From Tragulus kanchil (lineage: Eukaryota; Chordata; Mammalia; Artiodactyla; Tragulidae): a DNA stretch of 64,000 nucleotides. The DNA lies in the NCBI GenBank assembly GCA_022376925.1, contig JAIOJX010000026.1, forward strand, positions 252,151,330-252,215,329, read 5' to 3'. Shown piece after piece: positions 1-11,620 of the stretch. Under the pieces are notes generated by a model, which was not told the origin of the DNA, did not search any database, and saw only the letters and a list, made by a program, of their open reading frames with translations. Within the stretch, counting starts at the first letter, position 1. Each line of letters begins with the position of its first letter. The translations under genes were made by a program, and so were the position numbers.

Positions 1-802
1 TGTTATACCATACAGCCATGAACAGAATAAGAATTTATAAGGAATAAATTAGACAATCTCATACCAAGCTAACTCAAAGGGGAAAACCACTTCAAGGAAC
101 ACCTATTGCTTGCTACTTGACTTTTATTCTGGATGGCATTATTCTTAATTATTGATATGGTTGTGCTTTAATTACCAGTCAATATATCTGTGACTCATTT
201 TTTAAAATTGCAATTCTAAACTTGATTAAGACTCTCCATGATTTCTTTCAATGCTATAAAAGTTAAAACAACTATCTGGGATTATTCTAGTGGTAGAAAA
301 AGAATGTCATACAAAGAAAAAAGCAGTACCATAACAAAAACAACAAATAAATGTTTCTACATGATATTTTCCCTCTTTGGATATAGTTGTTATGGCACCA
401 TGATACATGTTGCAAAGTGGGAAAACAACATTACTGCTCTCTGTACAATTTTATTAGTGCTTGTATTTATTATTATTAAACAGTAGCCAATTACAGTCTG
501 ACCAGAGGAGTGATGCCTATTTTAAGGCTTAAAACTTCTTTGAATAAAACTTAAAATTCTTTATTTAGTATTCTCTCCAGTGTTGGTAATGGATTTTGAC
601 TAAGAAACTTTGTCATAAATTCAAAATAGAAATTAAACTTTGTTCAAATATAAAATGAAACACAAGCAAACAAGAAGCATATAGATGCAATTATGGATGT
701 TAAAAAACAGAATTATAGTGTTAAATGTTAAGCCAAAAAACAGTCAAAAAATACTTAAAATTAATATTAGCAGCTATCATGCATATGCTAGACATGATTT
801 AC
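1..802. other. AT-rich non-coding stretch, nothing recognised
   Basis: No exon, RNA gene or recognisable repeat was found. A short ORF at 238-486 shows no domain, codon pattern or splice context that would support a gene. Confidence 0.5.
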
Positions 803-1052
803 AGACACTCTTGTGTGCATGCATGGTAAGTCGCTTCACTCCTGTTTAAACTTTTGTGACCCTGTGGATCATAGATTGCCAGTCTCCTCTGTCCATGGGA
901 TTCTCCAGGCAAGAATATTGGAGTGGGGTGCCATTTCCTCCTCCAGGGGATCTTCCTGACCCAGGCATCAAACTCAAGTCTCCTACATCTCCTACATTCT
1001 CAGCTGGGTTCTTTACCACTATTATCACCTGGGAAGCCCCATAGACACTCTT
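803..1052 (-). mobile_element. Bov-tA type SINE
   Basis: The reverse strand reads as a ruminant Bov-tA element: a tRNA-like head at the right end (starting ggggcttcccaggtg) and the BovB-derived body with 'gccatttcc', 'ccatggga' and 'tcgctt' landmarks at the left. It is flanked by agacactctt at 803-812 and 1043-1052, a 10-bp target-site duplication consistent with LINE-mediated insertion. Confidence 0.88.
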
Positions 1053-1470
1053 ATTTAGTACTAAATTCCTCCAGGTATAAGGTATTATTACTGGAATAGC
1101 TAAAATTTGGGGGGAAAAATGTATTACTTTGTTGCAGTCTTAAACAGAAAGGAAATTCCACTTTCTGAGACTACCACTAATGCAATTACAACTAATTCCT
1201 CCCAATAATGTATCACTTGAGAAGCTGGATCATCATTAAATAATCTTATAGGCAACAGACAGTCATGAGAACAATGAAATAGATTCACTTGATGATGAGG
1301 TATAAAAAAGAATCTGAGAAGCAAAAGGCCAAGCACGAAGAACTCTTTAAGAGTCTACTGAATCAAAACAAGAATAGAGATTCTGGGCAGAGATCTACAG
1401 ACCCTTAGAGATGAAAAGGATTTTAAACTCACCTCCTAGAGCCTCAATAAGATGTAATGGAATTTGATAA
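1053..1470. other. Non-coding, nothing recognised
   Basis: AT-rich sequence without recognisable exon or repeat. It ends where the first 1.1-kb duplicated unit starts. Confidence 0.45.
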
Positions 1471-1672
1471 CTGATTAGATTTGAAGGGAAGGAAATTATC
1501 ATTAGAGAAAAACAACAGTTTGCAATATTTGAGGTTTGGGTTTCAAAGACAAATAAAATAATTATAATCGCCATAAGCAAACATAAAGCACCTTGAAACT
1601 ACTTAATATAAAATCTCAAAGTGTTCCCTAAGTAGAACCCGTACAAAATAAATGTTCTAAATATTTGTTGCC

Positions 1673-1996
1673 CCAGTTTATACATTTCTTTTTTTTTTTT
1701 AATTTATTTATTTATTTATTTTTGTACATGTATGTTCCCAGATCAATCAGATGCATATCCCTTGACCCTCCCCCCACCCAGGTTCCCCACCCCATCCCTC
1801 CAGACCATTGCTCCAAGTGGTTGTAGGTACTCCTATTCCCTAGCACAATGACAATAGCTATCTTTTCTACACATGACAGTATAGGTTCCCATGTTACTCC
1901 CTCCCATTGTTCGGTCTCCACAATGTCTTTATGTCTATTCTCTGTTTTTTCATAAGTTCACTGTGTGTGTTATCATGACCAGTTTATACATTTCTT
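1673..1996 (-). mobile_element. 5'-truncated L1 3' end with 18-bp TSD
   Basis: The insert 1691-1978 is reversed: a poly-T run and (ATTT)n at the left represent its poly-A tail. The body, read on the minus strand, shares the 'aacatac', 'ctggagggatgggg' and 'gctattgtcattg' landmarks of the other L1 tails in this window. The flanks carry ccagtttatacatttctt at 1673-1690 and 1979-1996, an exact 18-bp target-site duplication. The same element reappears at 2793-3116 in the duplicated unit. Confidence 0.88.
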
Positions 1997-2792
1997 GCCT
2001 GCCATATACAACTCTTCCCCTTGCTATATGTAACTCTTTTAGTCCCCACATTCCACTACAATCTGCCCTGTCACCTTGACCTCATTTTCCCTTACAAAGG
2101 ATGCATCATCAGTTATCAGGTCTTTTGTTACTCCATTCCTACCGTTCTGTGGCACTCTAACACTTCAACTGTGCTTACCCAAGAGAAACATGCCAGTTTT
2201 ATCTGGGCAACTGCAGGGCAACACCAGTAACACATATAGTTATGTGCTCGATATGGAAGAGCCTATCATCACAGACTCAAAGGAGATGAGTGACATGATA
2301 GTGACATTGTACAGCCATCCATATCACAAATTACCTAAAGCATTTTAATCCATACTGGTTTTACACAACTGCCAAAAAATAATCAAGTGAAATTATCAGC
2401 AATTATTTCATTAGGTCAAGTATGTTCCTAAGGTTTATTTATTTACATTCACTCATTTTTATTTTAAATGTGTACCTAGATTTCTTCTCATTCAGAATGT
2501 ATTTGCAGTCTCTTGCAAAGATGTAACAAAAATAAGATCAAAATTATGTGAAAAACTGGGGAGGAAAAGAACCTAAAAAGGAGAGGTATCCTGATTAGAT
2601 TTGAAGGGAAGGAAATTATCATTAGAGAAAAACAACAGTTTGCAATATTTGAGGTTTGGGTTTCAAAGACAAATAAAATAATTATAATCGCCATAAGCAA
2701 ACATAAAGCACCTTGAAACTACTTAATATAAAATCTCAAAGTGTTCCCTAAGTAGAACCCGTACAAAATAAATGTTCTAAATATTTGTTGCC

Positions 2793-3116
2793 CCAGTTTA
2801 TACATTTCTTTTTTTTTTTTAATTTATTTATTTATTTATTTTTGTACATGTATGTTCCCAGATCAATCAGATGCATATCCCTTGACCCTCCCCCCACCCA
2901 GGTTCCCCACCCCATCCCTCCAGACCATTGCTCCAAGTGGTTGTAGGTACTCCTATTCCCTAGCACAATGACAATAGCTATCTTTTCTACACATGACAGT
3001 ATAGGTTCCCATGTTACTCCCTCCCATTGTTCGGTCTCCACAATGTCTTTATGTCTATTCTCTGTTTTTTCATAAGTTCACTGTGTGTGTTATCATGACC
3101 AGTTTATACATTTCTT
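2793..3116 (-). mobile_element. Second copy of the L1 tail (duplicated unit)
   Basis: Identical to 1673-1996 including both target-site duplications, shifted by 1120. It is a by-product of tandem duplication 1, not an independent insertion. Confidence 0.88.
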
Positions 3117-3697
3117 GCCTGCCATATACAACTCTTCCCCTTGCTATATGTAACTCTTTTAGTCCCCACATTCCACTACAATCTGCCCTGTCACCTTGAC
3201 CTCATTTTCCCTTACAAAGGATGCATCATCAGTTATCAGGTCTTTTGTTACTCCATTCCTACCGTTCTGTGGCACTCTAACACTTCAACTGTGCTTACCC
3301 AAGAGAAACATGCCAGTTTTATCTGGGCAACTGCAGGGCAACACCAGTAACACATATAGTTATGTGCTCGATATGGAAGAGCCTATCATCACAGACTCAA
3401 AGGAGATGAGTGACATGATAGTGACATTGTACAGCCATCCATATCACAAATTACCTAAAGCATTTTAATCCATACTGGTTTTACACAACTGCCAAAAAAT
3501 AATCAAGTGAAATTATCAGCAATTATTTCATTAGGTCAAGTATGTTCCTAAGGTTTATTTATTTACATTCACTCATTTTTATTTTAAATGTGTACCTAGA
3601 TTTCTTCTCATTCAGAATGTATTTGCAGTCTCTTGCAAAGATGTAACAAAAATAAGATCAAAATTATGTGAAAAAACTGGGGAGGAAAAGAACCTAA

Positions 3698-4016
3698 GGT
3701 TGAGGTGGGGGAGAGAGATGAAGGTTAAGACTGGTATCCAAAATACATGTCACAACATAGAAGCCCACTTTGCTAACGGAGGGCTGCCCCAAGACTGTTT
3801 CTGAGCTTCTTCAACAGCAATTCAGAAAAGGAAGCATCCATTATACAATTTAAGATAGAAACACAAACCCAATGCTTGGGAAAGGGACATTAGTTGTTTA
3901 GACTGACACCTATAGAAACAAGTTATCCTCAAGGTCTTTATGAGATGATGCCACGAAACATAATCCTCAACAACTTATCCTGAATGAACATCACAAAAAA
4001 TTCATGCTAAGTTTTA
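3698..4016. other. Non-coding, nothing recognised
   Basis: Single-copy sequence between the first duplication and the next L1 tail. No gene signal. Confidence 0.45.
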
Positions 4017-4142
4017 CTGGGAGGGTGGGGACCAGGGATATGCATATGACTGATCTGGGAACACACATGTCTGTGAACAACAAAACTCTGTAAAACCTTT
4101 AAAATGAGGAATTAAAAAAAAAAAAATTCATGCTAAGTTTTA
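4001..4142 (+). mobile_element. Short L1 3' tail with 16-bp TSD
   Basis: About 100 bases of L1 3' UTR ('gcatatgactgatctggga', 'caacaaaactctgtaaaa') followed by a poly-A tract. The flanks carry ttcatgctaagtttta at 4001-4016 and again at 4127-4142, an exact target-site duplication. The insert is therefore extremely 5'-truncated. Confidence 0.88.
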
Positions 4143-4542
4143 AACAACTGTTTCATAACGTTCCTCAGTATACATCAATAGTTAAAACTTAACCCAGAAA
4201 AAGCAGAAGTCAGAAAATGAGGGGGTAAAATAATGTTGTATGTTATACAACTGCCCAATGCTCTGGATCATGAAAAGACTGCTTAAAAATAACTGGCAAA
4301 GGAGTATGTCAAGGACGTATATTGTTACCCTGCTTATCTAACTTATATGAAAAGTAGATCATGCAAAACACTGGGTTGGAGGAATCACAAGCTGGAATCA
4401 AGACTACTGGGAGAAATATCAACTATCTCAGATAAGCAGATGATACCACTCTAATGGCTACAAACCAAAAGGATCTCAATAGCCTCTAGATAAAGGTGAA
4501 AGATGAGAGTGAAAAAGATGGCTTAAAATTCAACCTTCAGGG

Positions 4543-4700
4543 ACTTCCCTGGTGGTCCTATGGCTAAGACTCTGCTCCCAAAGCAGAGGGCCTGGGTTCG
4601 ATCCTTGGTCAGGGAACTAGATCCCACACACTGCAACTAAATGATCCCTCACACTGGAACTAAAACCCTGAACGGTCAAATAAATAAATATATATATATA
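4543..4700 (+). mobile_element. tRNA-derived SINE (CHR/SINE2 type) nested in BovB
   Basis: Starts with gggacttccctggtggtcc. It has a tRNA-like B box (gggttcgatcc) and ends in an (AAAT)n then (AT)n tail. It interrupts the BovB reverse-transcriptase reading. Confidence 0.82.
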
Positions 4701-4864
4701 TATTGTTTAAACTCAGCTTTCAAAGAACTAAGGTTATGACATCCAGTCCCATCACTTCATGCCAAACAGATGGGAAAAAATCCAAACAGTGGCAGATTTT
4801 ATTTTATTGAGCTCCGTAATCACTGCAGACAATGGCTGCAGCCATGAAATTAAAGGATGCTTGC

Positions 4865-5108
4865 TCCTTGGAAGAAAGGGGCTTCTGTTGCGGCTCCCCT
4901 TGTAGTTCAGTCAGTAAAGAATCTCCCTCCAACACACGAGACCCCTGTTCAATTCCTGGGTTGGGAAAATCCTCTGGAGAAAGGAAATGGCAACCCACTC
5001 CAATATTCTTGCCTGAAGAATTCCATGGACAGAGCAGCCTGTGCGGCTACAGTTCATGGGGTCACAAGACACAACTTACTGACTAAACCACCAGCACCTT
5101 GGAAGAAA
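4865..5108 (+). mobile_element. Bov-tA SINE nested in BovB, 12-bp TSD
   Basis: Landmarks 'cttgtagttcagtcagtaaag', 'caacccactccaatattctt' and 'ccatggacagag' identify Bov-tA. ccttggaagaaa flanks it at 4865-4876 and 5097-5108. Removing it rejoins the BovB coding remnant. Confidence 0.86.
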
Positions 5109-5689
5109 AGCTCTGATAAACCTAGACAGCATATTAAAATGCAGAGAGATCACTTTGCTGACAAAAATCTGTGTAGTCAAGCCTATGTTTTTTTCCAGTA
5201 GTTATGTATGGATGTGAGAGTTGGACCATAAAGAAGCCTAACACCAAAGAATTCATGTTTTTGAACTGCGGTGCTGGAGAAAACTCTTGAGAGTCCCTTG
5301 GACTGCAAGGAGATCAAAACAGTCAATTCTAAAGGAAATCAACCCTGAACATTCATTGGAAGGACTGATACTGAAGCGCCAATACTTGGCTGCCTGATGT
5401 GAAGAGCTGACTTAATGAAAAAGACCCTGATGTTGGGAAAGACTGAGGGCAGGAAGAGAAGGGGGTGACAGAGGATGAGATGGTTGGATGGCATCACTGA
5501 CTCAATAGGCATGAGTTTGAGCAATCTCAGGGAAATAGTGAAGGACTTGAAAGCCTAGTGTGCTGCAGATCATGGGGTCACAAAAATGACTAAGCAACTA
5601 AACAACATGACTCAGCGACAACAACATTATTCTAACGTATACTTAATATACCTAGATTGAGCAATTATTGTGCCCCAAATATAAATAAT

Positions 5690-5860
5690 AATCACATTGC
5701 CTGCATTTTCTTATTTAAGCTTCATAATTTTATGAGGAAAGTGCTCCAATTTTCCTCATTTTATAATTCAGAAAAAACTGCTGAGAGAAGATATGGAACT
5801 AGATCTTGACAAAGGCTGCACCACTAGCACATGGCAGGACTGGGATTAAAACTCGGTACC
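5690..5860 (+). repeat. MIR SINE fragment, insertion host of the U6 chimera
   Basis: Matches the MIR core and 3' pattern: lowered-complexity 'tttataattcagaaaa', then 'catggcaggactgggatt..aactcgg'. The U6 retrocopy sits inside its end. Confidence 0.7.
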
Positions 5861-5884
5861 CGTGCTCGCTTCGGCAGCACATAC

Positions 5885-5918
<34 letters not shown>

Positions 5919-6044
5919 GGCCCCTGCGCAAGGATGACACGCAAATTCGTGAAGCGTTCCATATTTTTTTGTAGTTACTTGAATAAAAAAAATATCCTTT
6001 TCTGGAAAAAAAAAAAAACAAAAAAACAAAAAAACTCGGTACCC
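5848..6044 (+). mobile_element. U6 snRNA / mRNA 3'-end chimeric retrocopy with 14-bp TSD
   Basis: The insert runs from the first base of U6 (5862) through a complete U6 copy. It continues into about 35 bases of unrelated sequence with a polyadenylation hexamer (aataaa, 5982-5987) and then a poly-A tract from about 6006. aaaactcggtaccc occurs at 5848-5861 and 6031-6044, an exact 14-bp target-site duplication. The insertion point reads TT/AAAA, the preferred L1 endonuclease site. This is the signature of LINE reverse-transcriptase template switching from an mRNA to U6 RNA. Confidence 0.9.
5862..5968 (+). ncRNA. RNU6: U6 spliceosomal snRNA copy (retropseudogene)
   Basis: A full-length 107-nt U6 sequence, from the 5' gtgctcgcttcggcagcac stem to the 3' oligo-T. 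I see a single difference from the usual mammalian U6: T to C at about nucleotide 23 (acatacac in place of acatatac). The ACAGAGA box is intact. Upstream is a MIR fragment with no recognisable proximal sequence element or TATA box at the expected spacing, and the flanks are target-site duplications. It is therefore probably a retrocopy without its own external promoter. Confidence 0.93.
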
Positions 6045-6050
6045 ATATTT

Positions 6051-6785
6051 TTGGATTTTACACTTCCTAATCATCCCCCATAAATGTATTAAAATTAAAA
6101 TTGATTCATAATGAGTACACTTATAAAACATATGGCATGGCTATTCAGATTTTACTACAATTTTCATAAGGCATCTGTTTTTTTCAAGTCATGTAATATC
6201 TGATAACCCTTTCATGATAAACAAACTGCAACATGGATTCTATCCAACAAACTGACTTGTTCAATAGCTTTGTTAGCAATGTTGCAGAGAATACAGGGAA
6301 ATAAATGATAATTTGAGTTTTGGAAAAGTGAACTTAAGCCTTCTCACGTTAGTCATTAATGAGTGAGAAAGGGTGGATGTTAAGCTTCTATGGATTTATG
6401 AGAATAAAACTGTTGTCTACATTTATAAAATATAAAACATAAGCATCTTAGAGAGAAAAAGGACATTAACTTCCTATTCTTCCAGAAATGAGATTTCTGG
6501 CCTCTATTCTCCCTCTCTTGCTTAGACTGAGGAATGACAGATGACTGGAAAATCTGGGGAAGACATGGGACCATGTGGCTCAGGCTCTTCTGGATTTTCT
6601 TATTTTTGATCTGCCTTTGCAGGGAAAGTCTGCAGTGGTCCATGCCACCCACGAACATGTAAGCAAGTTGATTTCAGATCTACAGTCCTATTATCTAGTG
6701 TGTCTGCCACGGATTTCTCTCTTTATTGGTTTTCAACTCAAGAATAAAAAAGGGTGTTTTTGTTTTGTTTTAATTTGGACTCTTT
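6051..6785. other. Non-coding, nothing recognised
   Basis: No convincing exon or repeat. Short ORFs at 6380-6658 and 6575-6802 overlap on opposite strands and show no recognisable protein. Confidence 0.45.
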
Positions 6786-6789
6786 TATT

Positions 6790-7030
6790 GTTTTTTTTTT
6801 AATTTTCATCCATCTTTATTCTTTGGCCTGTGTGGGCCTCCCATTGCAGTGGCCTCTCTTGTTGCAGAGCACTAACTCTGAGCACATGTGCTCTAGAGTG
6901 CCAGTTTGCAACTGGACACACCAGTCCAGCCACTCTACAGCATGTGGGATCAAACCGGGCCAGAGATCGAACCAGTGCCCCCTGCACTGCAAAGCAGACT
7001 CTTCACCCACTGGACCACCAGGGAAGCCCC
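6790..7030 (-). mobile_element. Family B tRNA-derived SINE, older short form
   Basis: Reverse orientation. The right end reads, on the minus strand, ggggcttccctggtggtcca followed by a tRNA-like head and the 'ccaaagaataaagatggatga' end at the left. It lacks the GC-rich 3' extension seen in the long-form copies, and several CpGs have decayed to TG or CA. Confidence 0.85.
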
Positions 7031-7139
7031 AAGGGTGTAATTTTTGAACTCTTAAAAATCCAACAATGATGACCACTCTCAAAACTATTTCCAAAGAGTA
7101 CTAACTACTAGAACTGTGAATTTTTGGAAAGCTGTTTTG

Positions 7140-7425
7140 CTCAGTCGCCAGGTGTGTCCAACTCTCTGTGAGCCCATGAACTGCAGCATGCCAGGCTTCC
7201 CTAACTCTCACCATCTCCCAGAGTTTGCCAAAGTTGTGATACCATCCAGCTGTCTCATCCTCTGTCGTCCTCTTCTCCTTCCGCCTTCAATCTTTCCCAG
7301 AGTTAGGGTCTTTTCCAATGAGCTGGCTGTTCACAACAGGTGGCCAAAGTACTGGAGCTTCAGCATCAGTCCTTGCAATGAGTAATGAGAGTTGTATTCC
7401 TTTAAGATTGACTGATTTGATTTCC
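7140..7425 (-). mobile_element. Bov-A2 / BovB 3'-end derived repeat
   Basis: Landmarks 'gctcagtcgccaggtgtgtcc', 'catctcccagag', 'catcctctgtcgtcctcttctcc' and 'cttcagcatcagtcctt' match the Bov-A/BovB 3' region in reverse orientation. Confidence 0.82.
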
Positions 7426-7430
7426 TAACT

Positions 7431-7630
7431 GGGCTTCCGTGGTAGATCAGAAATCTGCCTGCAATGTAGGAGACCCAGGTTCAATACCTGAATTGGAAAG
7501 ATCCCCTGGGTAAGAGAATGGCTACACATTCCTGTACTCTTGCTTGGCAAATTCCATGGACAGAGGAACCTGGTGGTCTACAATACACGGGGTCATAAGG
7601 AGCTGGACATGACTGAGCGACTAAAACTTT
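7431..7630 (+). mobile_element. Bov-tA SINE
   Basis: Forward Bov-tA with 'gggcttccgtggtagatcag', 'gcctgcaatgtaggagaccc' and 'ggacatgactgagcgacta'. The last about 45 bases recur at 8701-8748 because duplication 2 starts inside the element. Confidence 0.86.
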
Positions 7631-9813
7631 TTGGTAGGAGGCCGCCCCTGTTTGAATTATGAGAACCAACTCTTCCTGCCTGAATAGAAGCTAATTCATA
7701 TCACATTAATTTTATCTGGCTGGATCAAGAGAAGTAAGCATGGAACAAAATATAATTCTGCTAAGGGGCTAGAGGAAAGTTAACAGAGGAGACAAATGGA
7801 GAGAAAAATTCCTACACATTTTGATTGATGACATACAATGTCATCATAGCCCTGAGAACTTAAGAAATACGTGAAGCAGATACAAGAATCAATGTACCTT
7901 TAGCTAACCCAGAGATCAAAGAGATTGTCATAAATTTAGAACAATGCCACTTTTCTCACTATTTTTGGTTTTATTTCTCCTAAGCAAAATGATATGAATA
8001 GAATCCTCCAAGCTTTATTTTCTGTAAATGGCAATGTATGTAACCCTTATATGTTGAGCAAAAACTCTCTGGGATCCTCAATAACTTAAGAGTGTCAAAG
8101 AATCCTAAGACCAGAAATCAATGAGAACTACTGGGCTAATGATTCAATGGCTTTATTTCACCTACCTTCCACAGCCAAGCAAGGTGTGTGAAAAGTTTCA
8201 ATAGTTCTCCTAAACCTACTACATGAAGTTATAATGACATCTTCTATCATCTCTATAACCTATTTTTCCAGCTTCGTTTTCCCTTAGTCCTCTTTATCAC
8301 ATATTTTAATCTACTCAAAAATTTCCTCCCTTTTAGAATGCTCTTTTGTCTCCCAATCCTCTAATATCTGTATATGTAAGTTCTAGACTGCTTTTTACAC
8401 GGTCACCTCAAGTCTGTGCCCTGTACAACTTAGTACATCTCTGTCCTACAATCTCATTCTGTTGTTCATTTATTTTTTCCTGTCTTGTCACTTATATTCA
8501 TACAGATTTTATCCTAATTACTTTTTTCCCACTGACTCCTTCTTTATCATATGTATTCATTTCATCTTACCAATGACTTTGGGTCACAAATGGAATCTAT
8601 CACTGACCAGCTAACTTGCTATCTATCCATTCATCAAGTATGGTTTAAGCATGTCTTTCAATTCTTGTAAAAACAGAATGTTTATCCTCCTGATTTACCC
8701 ATACACGGTCATAAGGAGCTGGACATGACTGAGCGACTAAAATTTTTGGTAGGAGGCCGCCCCTGTTTGAATTATGAGAACCAACTCTTCCTGCCTGAAT
8801 AGAAGCTAATTCATATCACATTAATTTTATCTGGCTGGATCAAGAGAAGTAAGCATGGAACAAAATATAATTCTGCTAAGGGGCTAGAGGAAAGTTAACA
8901 GAGGAGACAAATGGAGAGAAAAATTCCTACACATTTTGATTGATGACATACAATGTCATCATAGCCCTGAGAACTTAAGAAATACGTGAAGCAGATACAA
9001 GAATCAATGTACCTTTAGCTAACCCAGAGATCAAAGAGATTGTCATAAATTTAGAACAATGCCACTTTTCTCACTATTTTTGGTTTTATTTCTCCTAAGC
9101 AAAATGATATGAATAGAATCCTCCAAGCTTTATTTTCTGTAAATGGCAATGTATGTAACCCTTATATGTTGAGCAAAAACTCTCTGGGATCCTCAATAAC
9201 TTAAGAGTGTCAAAGAATCCTAAGACCAGAAATCAATGAGAACTACTGGGCTAATGATTCAATGGCTTTATTTCACCTACCTTCCACAGCCAAGCAAGGT
9301 GTGTGAAAAGTTTCAATAGTTCTCCTAAACCTACTACATGAAGTTATAATGACATCTTCTATCATCTCTATAACCTATTTTTCCAGCTTCGTTTTCCCTT
9401 AGTCCTCTTTATCACATATTTTAATCTACTCAAAAATTTCCTCCCTTTTAGAATGCTCTTTTGTCTCCCAATCCTCTAATATCTGTATATGTAAGTTCTA
9501 GACTGCTTTTTACACGGTCACCTCAAGTCTGTGCCCTGTACAACTTAGTACATCTCTGTCCTACAATCTCATTCTGTTGTTCATTTATTTTTTCCTGTCT
9601 TGTCACTTATATTCATACAGATTTTATCCTAATTACTTTTTTCCCACTGACTCCTTCTTTATCATATGTATTCATTTCATCTTACCAATGACTTTGGGTC
9701 ACAAATGGAATCTATCACTGACCAGCTAACTTGCTATCTATCCATTCATCAAGTATGGTTTAAGCATGTCTTTCAATTCTTGTAAAAACAGAATGTTTAT
9801 CCTCCTGATTTAC
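7583..9813 (+). repeat. Tandem duplication 2 (unit about 1.115 kb)
   Basis: 7583-8698 recurs at 8701-9813 with only small indels at the start (acggggtcat against acggtcat, and one base in aaactttttgg). The unit starts in the middle of a SINE and ends in unique sequence, so it follows no element boundary. Apart from the SINE end, the content is AT-rich non-coding sequence with no gene signal. Confidence 0.93.
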
Positions 9814-11620
9814 ATTTACAACTCACTAACCTGCTTATATACTTATCCAAATAAAAACATCCCAAAGAATATGTGAGTGTGTCTTAGAGCAGCACCACAC
9901 ACCAAAAGCACTTAGTAATGTAAAACTCCATTTATCCTGAATGACTGGGAAAGGTATTGTCCAGTTAATATAAAGGGTTACTTAAATTCACACACACAGG
10001 GCTTTCCAGGTGGTTCAGTGGTAAGAATCTGTCTTGCCAAGAATATATACTGATGCAAAGACAGCCTCTTCAATAGGTGGTGCTGGGAAAACTGGGGCAA
10101 CTACATGTAAAAGAATGAAACCAGACCACTTCCTAATACCATACACAAAGACAAACTCAAAATAGATTGAAGACATAAATGTAAGACTGGAAACTTTTAA
10201 CTCTTGGAGGAAAACATAGGCAGAACACTCGATGCCATAAATCAAAGCAAGATCTTCTATGACCCACCTTCTAGAAAGTTGGAAATAAATACCAACACTT
10301 CTATATGGCATCTAGAAAGATGGTACTGGTGACTTTACATGCAGGGCAGCAATGGAGAAACAGACATACAGAACTGACTTATGGACACCGGCAGGAGGGA
10401 GCAGTGGGTGAGATGTATGGAAAGAGTAACATGGAAACTTACATTACCATATGTACAATAGGTAACCAGTGGGAATTTGCAGTGGGACTAAGAGAACTCA
10501 AACAGGGACTCTGTTTATCACATATTTTAATCTACTCAAAAATTTCCTCCCTTTTAGAATGCTCTTTTGTCTCCCAATCCTCTAATATCTGTATATGTAA
10601 GTTCTAGACTGCTTTTTACACGGTCACCTCAAGTCTGTGCCCTGTACAACTTAGTACATCTCTGTCCTACAATCTCATTCTGTTGTTCATTTATTTTTTC
10701 CTGTCTTGTCACTTATATTCATACAGATTTTATCCTAATTACTTTTTTCCCACTGACTCCTTCTTTATCATATGTATTCATTTCATCTTACCAATGACTT
10801 TGGGTCACAAATGGAATCTATCACTGACCAGCTAACTTGCTATCTATCCATTCATCAAGTATGGTTTAAGCATGTCTTTCAATTCTTGTAAAAACAGAAT
10901 GTTTATCCTCCTGATTTACATTTACAACTCACTAACCTGCTTATATACTTATCCAAATAAAAACATCCCAAAGAATATGTGAGTGTGTCTTAGAGCAGCA
11001 CCACACACCAAAAGCACTTAGTAATGTAAAACTCCATTTATCCTGAATGACTGGGAAAGGTATTGTCCAGTTAATATAAAGGGTTACTTAAATTCACACA
11101 CACAGGGCTTTCCAGGTGGTTCAGTGGTAAGAATCTGTCTTGCCAAGAATATATACTGATGCAAAGACAGCCTCTTCAATAGGTGGTGCTGGGAAAACTG
11201 GGGCAACTACATGTAAAAGAATGAAACCAGACCACTTCCTAATACCATACACAAAGACAAACTCAAAATAGATTGAAGACATAAATGTAAGACTGGAAAC
11301 TTTTAACTCTTGGAGGAAAACATAGGCAGAACACTCGATGCCATAAATCAAAGCAAGATCTTCTATGACCCACCTTCTAGAAAGTTGGAAATAAATACCA
11401 ACACTTCTATATGGCATCTAGAAAGATGGTACTGGTGACTTTACATGCAGGGCAGCAATGGAGAAACAGACATACAGAACTGACTTATGGACACCGGCAG
11501 GAGGGAGCAGTGGGTGAGATGTATGGAAAGAGTAACATGGAAACTTACATTACCATATGTACAATAGGTAACCAGTGGGAATTTGCAGTGGGACTAAGAG
11601 AACTCAAACAGGGACTCTGT
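9408..11620 (+). repeat. Tandem duplication 3 (unit 1106 bp), overlaps duplication 2
   Basis: 9408-10513 recurs immediately at 10514-11620. Because it overlaps the second unit of duplication 2, the 8346-8576 segment occurs three times (8346, 9461, 10567). The break falls inside an L1 fragment at one end and in unique sequence at the other. Confidence 0.93.

Larger units (their letters stand above)
1471..3697 (+). repeat. Tandem duplication 1 (unit about 1.12 kb)
   Basis: 1471-2576 is repeated at 2591-3697, offset 1120. The only difference I noticed is one A in a homopolymer near the end. The joint 2577-2590 is 14 bases of filler. The unit contains the L1 tail at 1691-1978, so each of its target-site duplications appears twice. 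Read as a probable assembly overlap. Confidence 0.93.
4170..5635 (+). mobile_element. BovB (RTE) LINE remnant, reverse-transcriptase and 3' end
   Basis: Broken translation on the plus strand resembles the BovB reverse transcriptase around 4290-4530 (a degraded 'YADDT' region is recognisable as agataagcagatgatacca), continues at 4700-4885, and resumes at 5091. The BovB C-terminus is legible at 5440-5580 (RMRWLDGITDS-like, then HGVTK-like). Two SINEs are nested at 4543-4700 and 4885-5096. Many stops and frameshifts make it inactive. BovB is abundant in ruminants, which supports the host assignment. Confidence 0.85.

Noticed and set aside
2076..3468. Repeated 90-codon ORF at 2076 and 3196 as a possible duplicated small gene
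   Set aside because: The repetition follows tandem duplication 1, and the peptide has no recognisable features or conserved context.
5862..5968. Functional U6 gene
   Set aside because: Although the RNA sequence is nearly perfect, the flanks are a MIR and exact target-site duplications, and no proximal sequence element or TATA box is seen upstream.
10015..10311. 98-codon ORF on the minus strand, present twice (also 11121-11417)
   Set aside because: It is the antisense of an L1 ORF2 3' fragment, and its second copy comes from duplication 3. It has no promoter or splice context.
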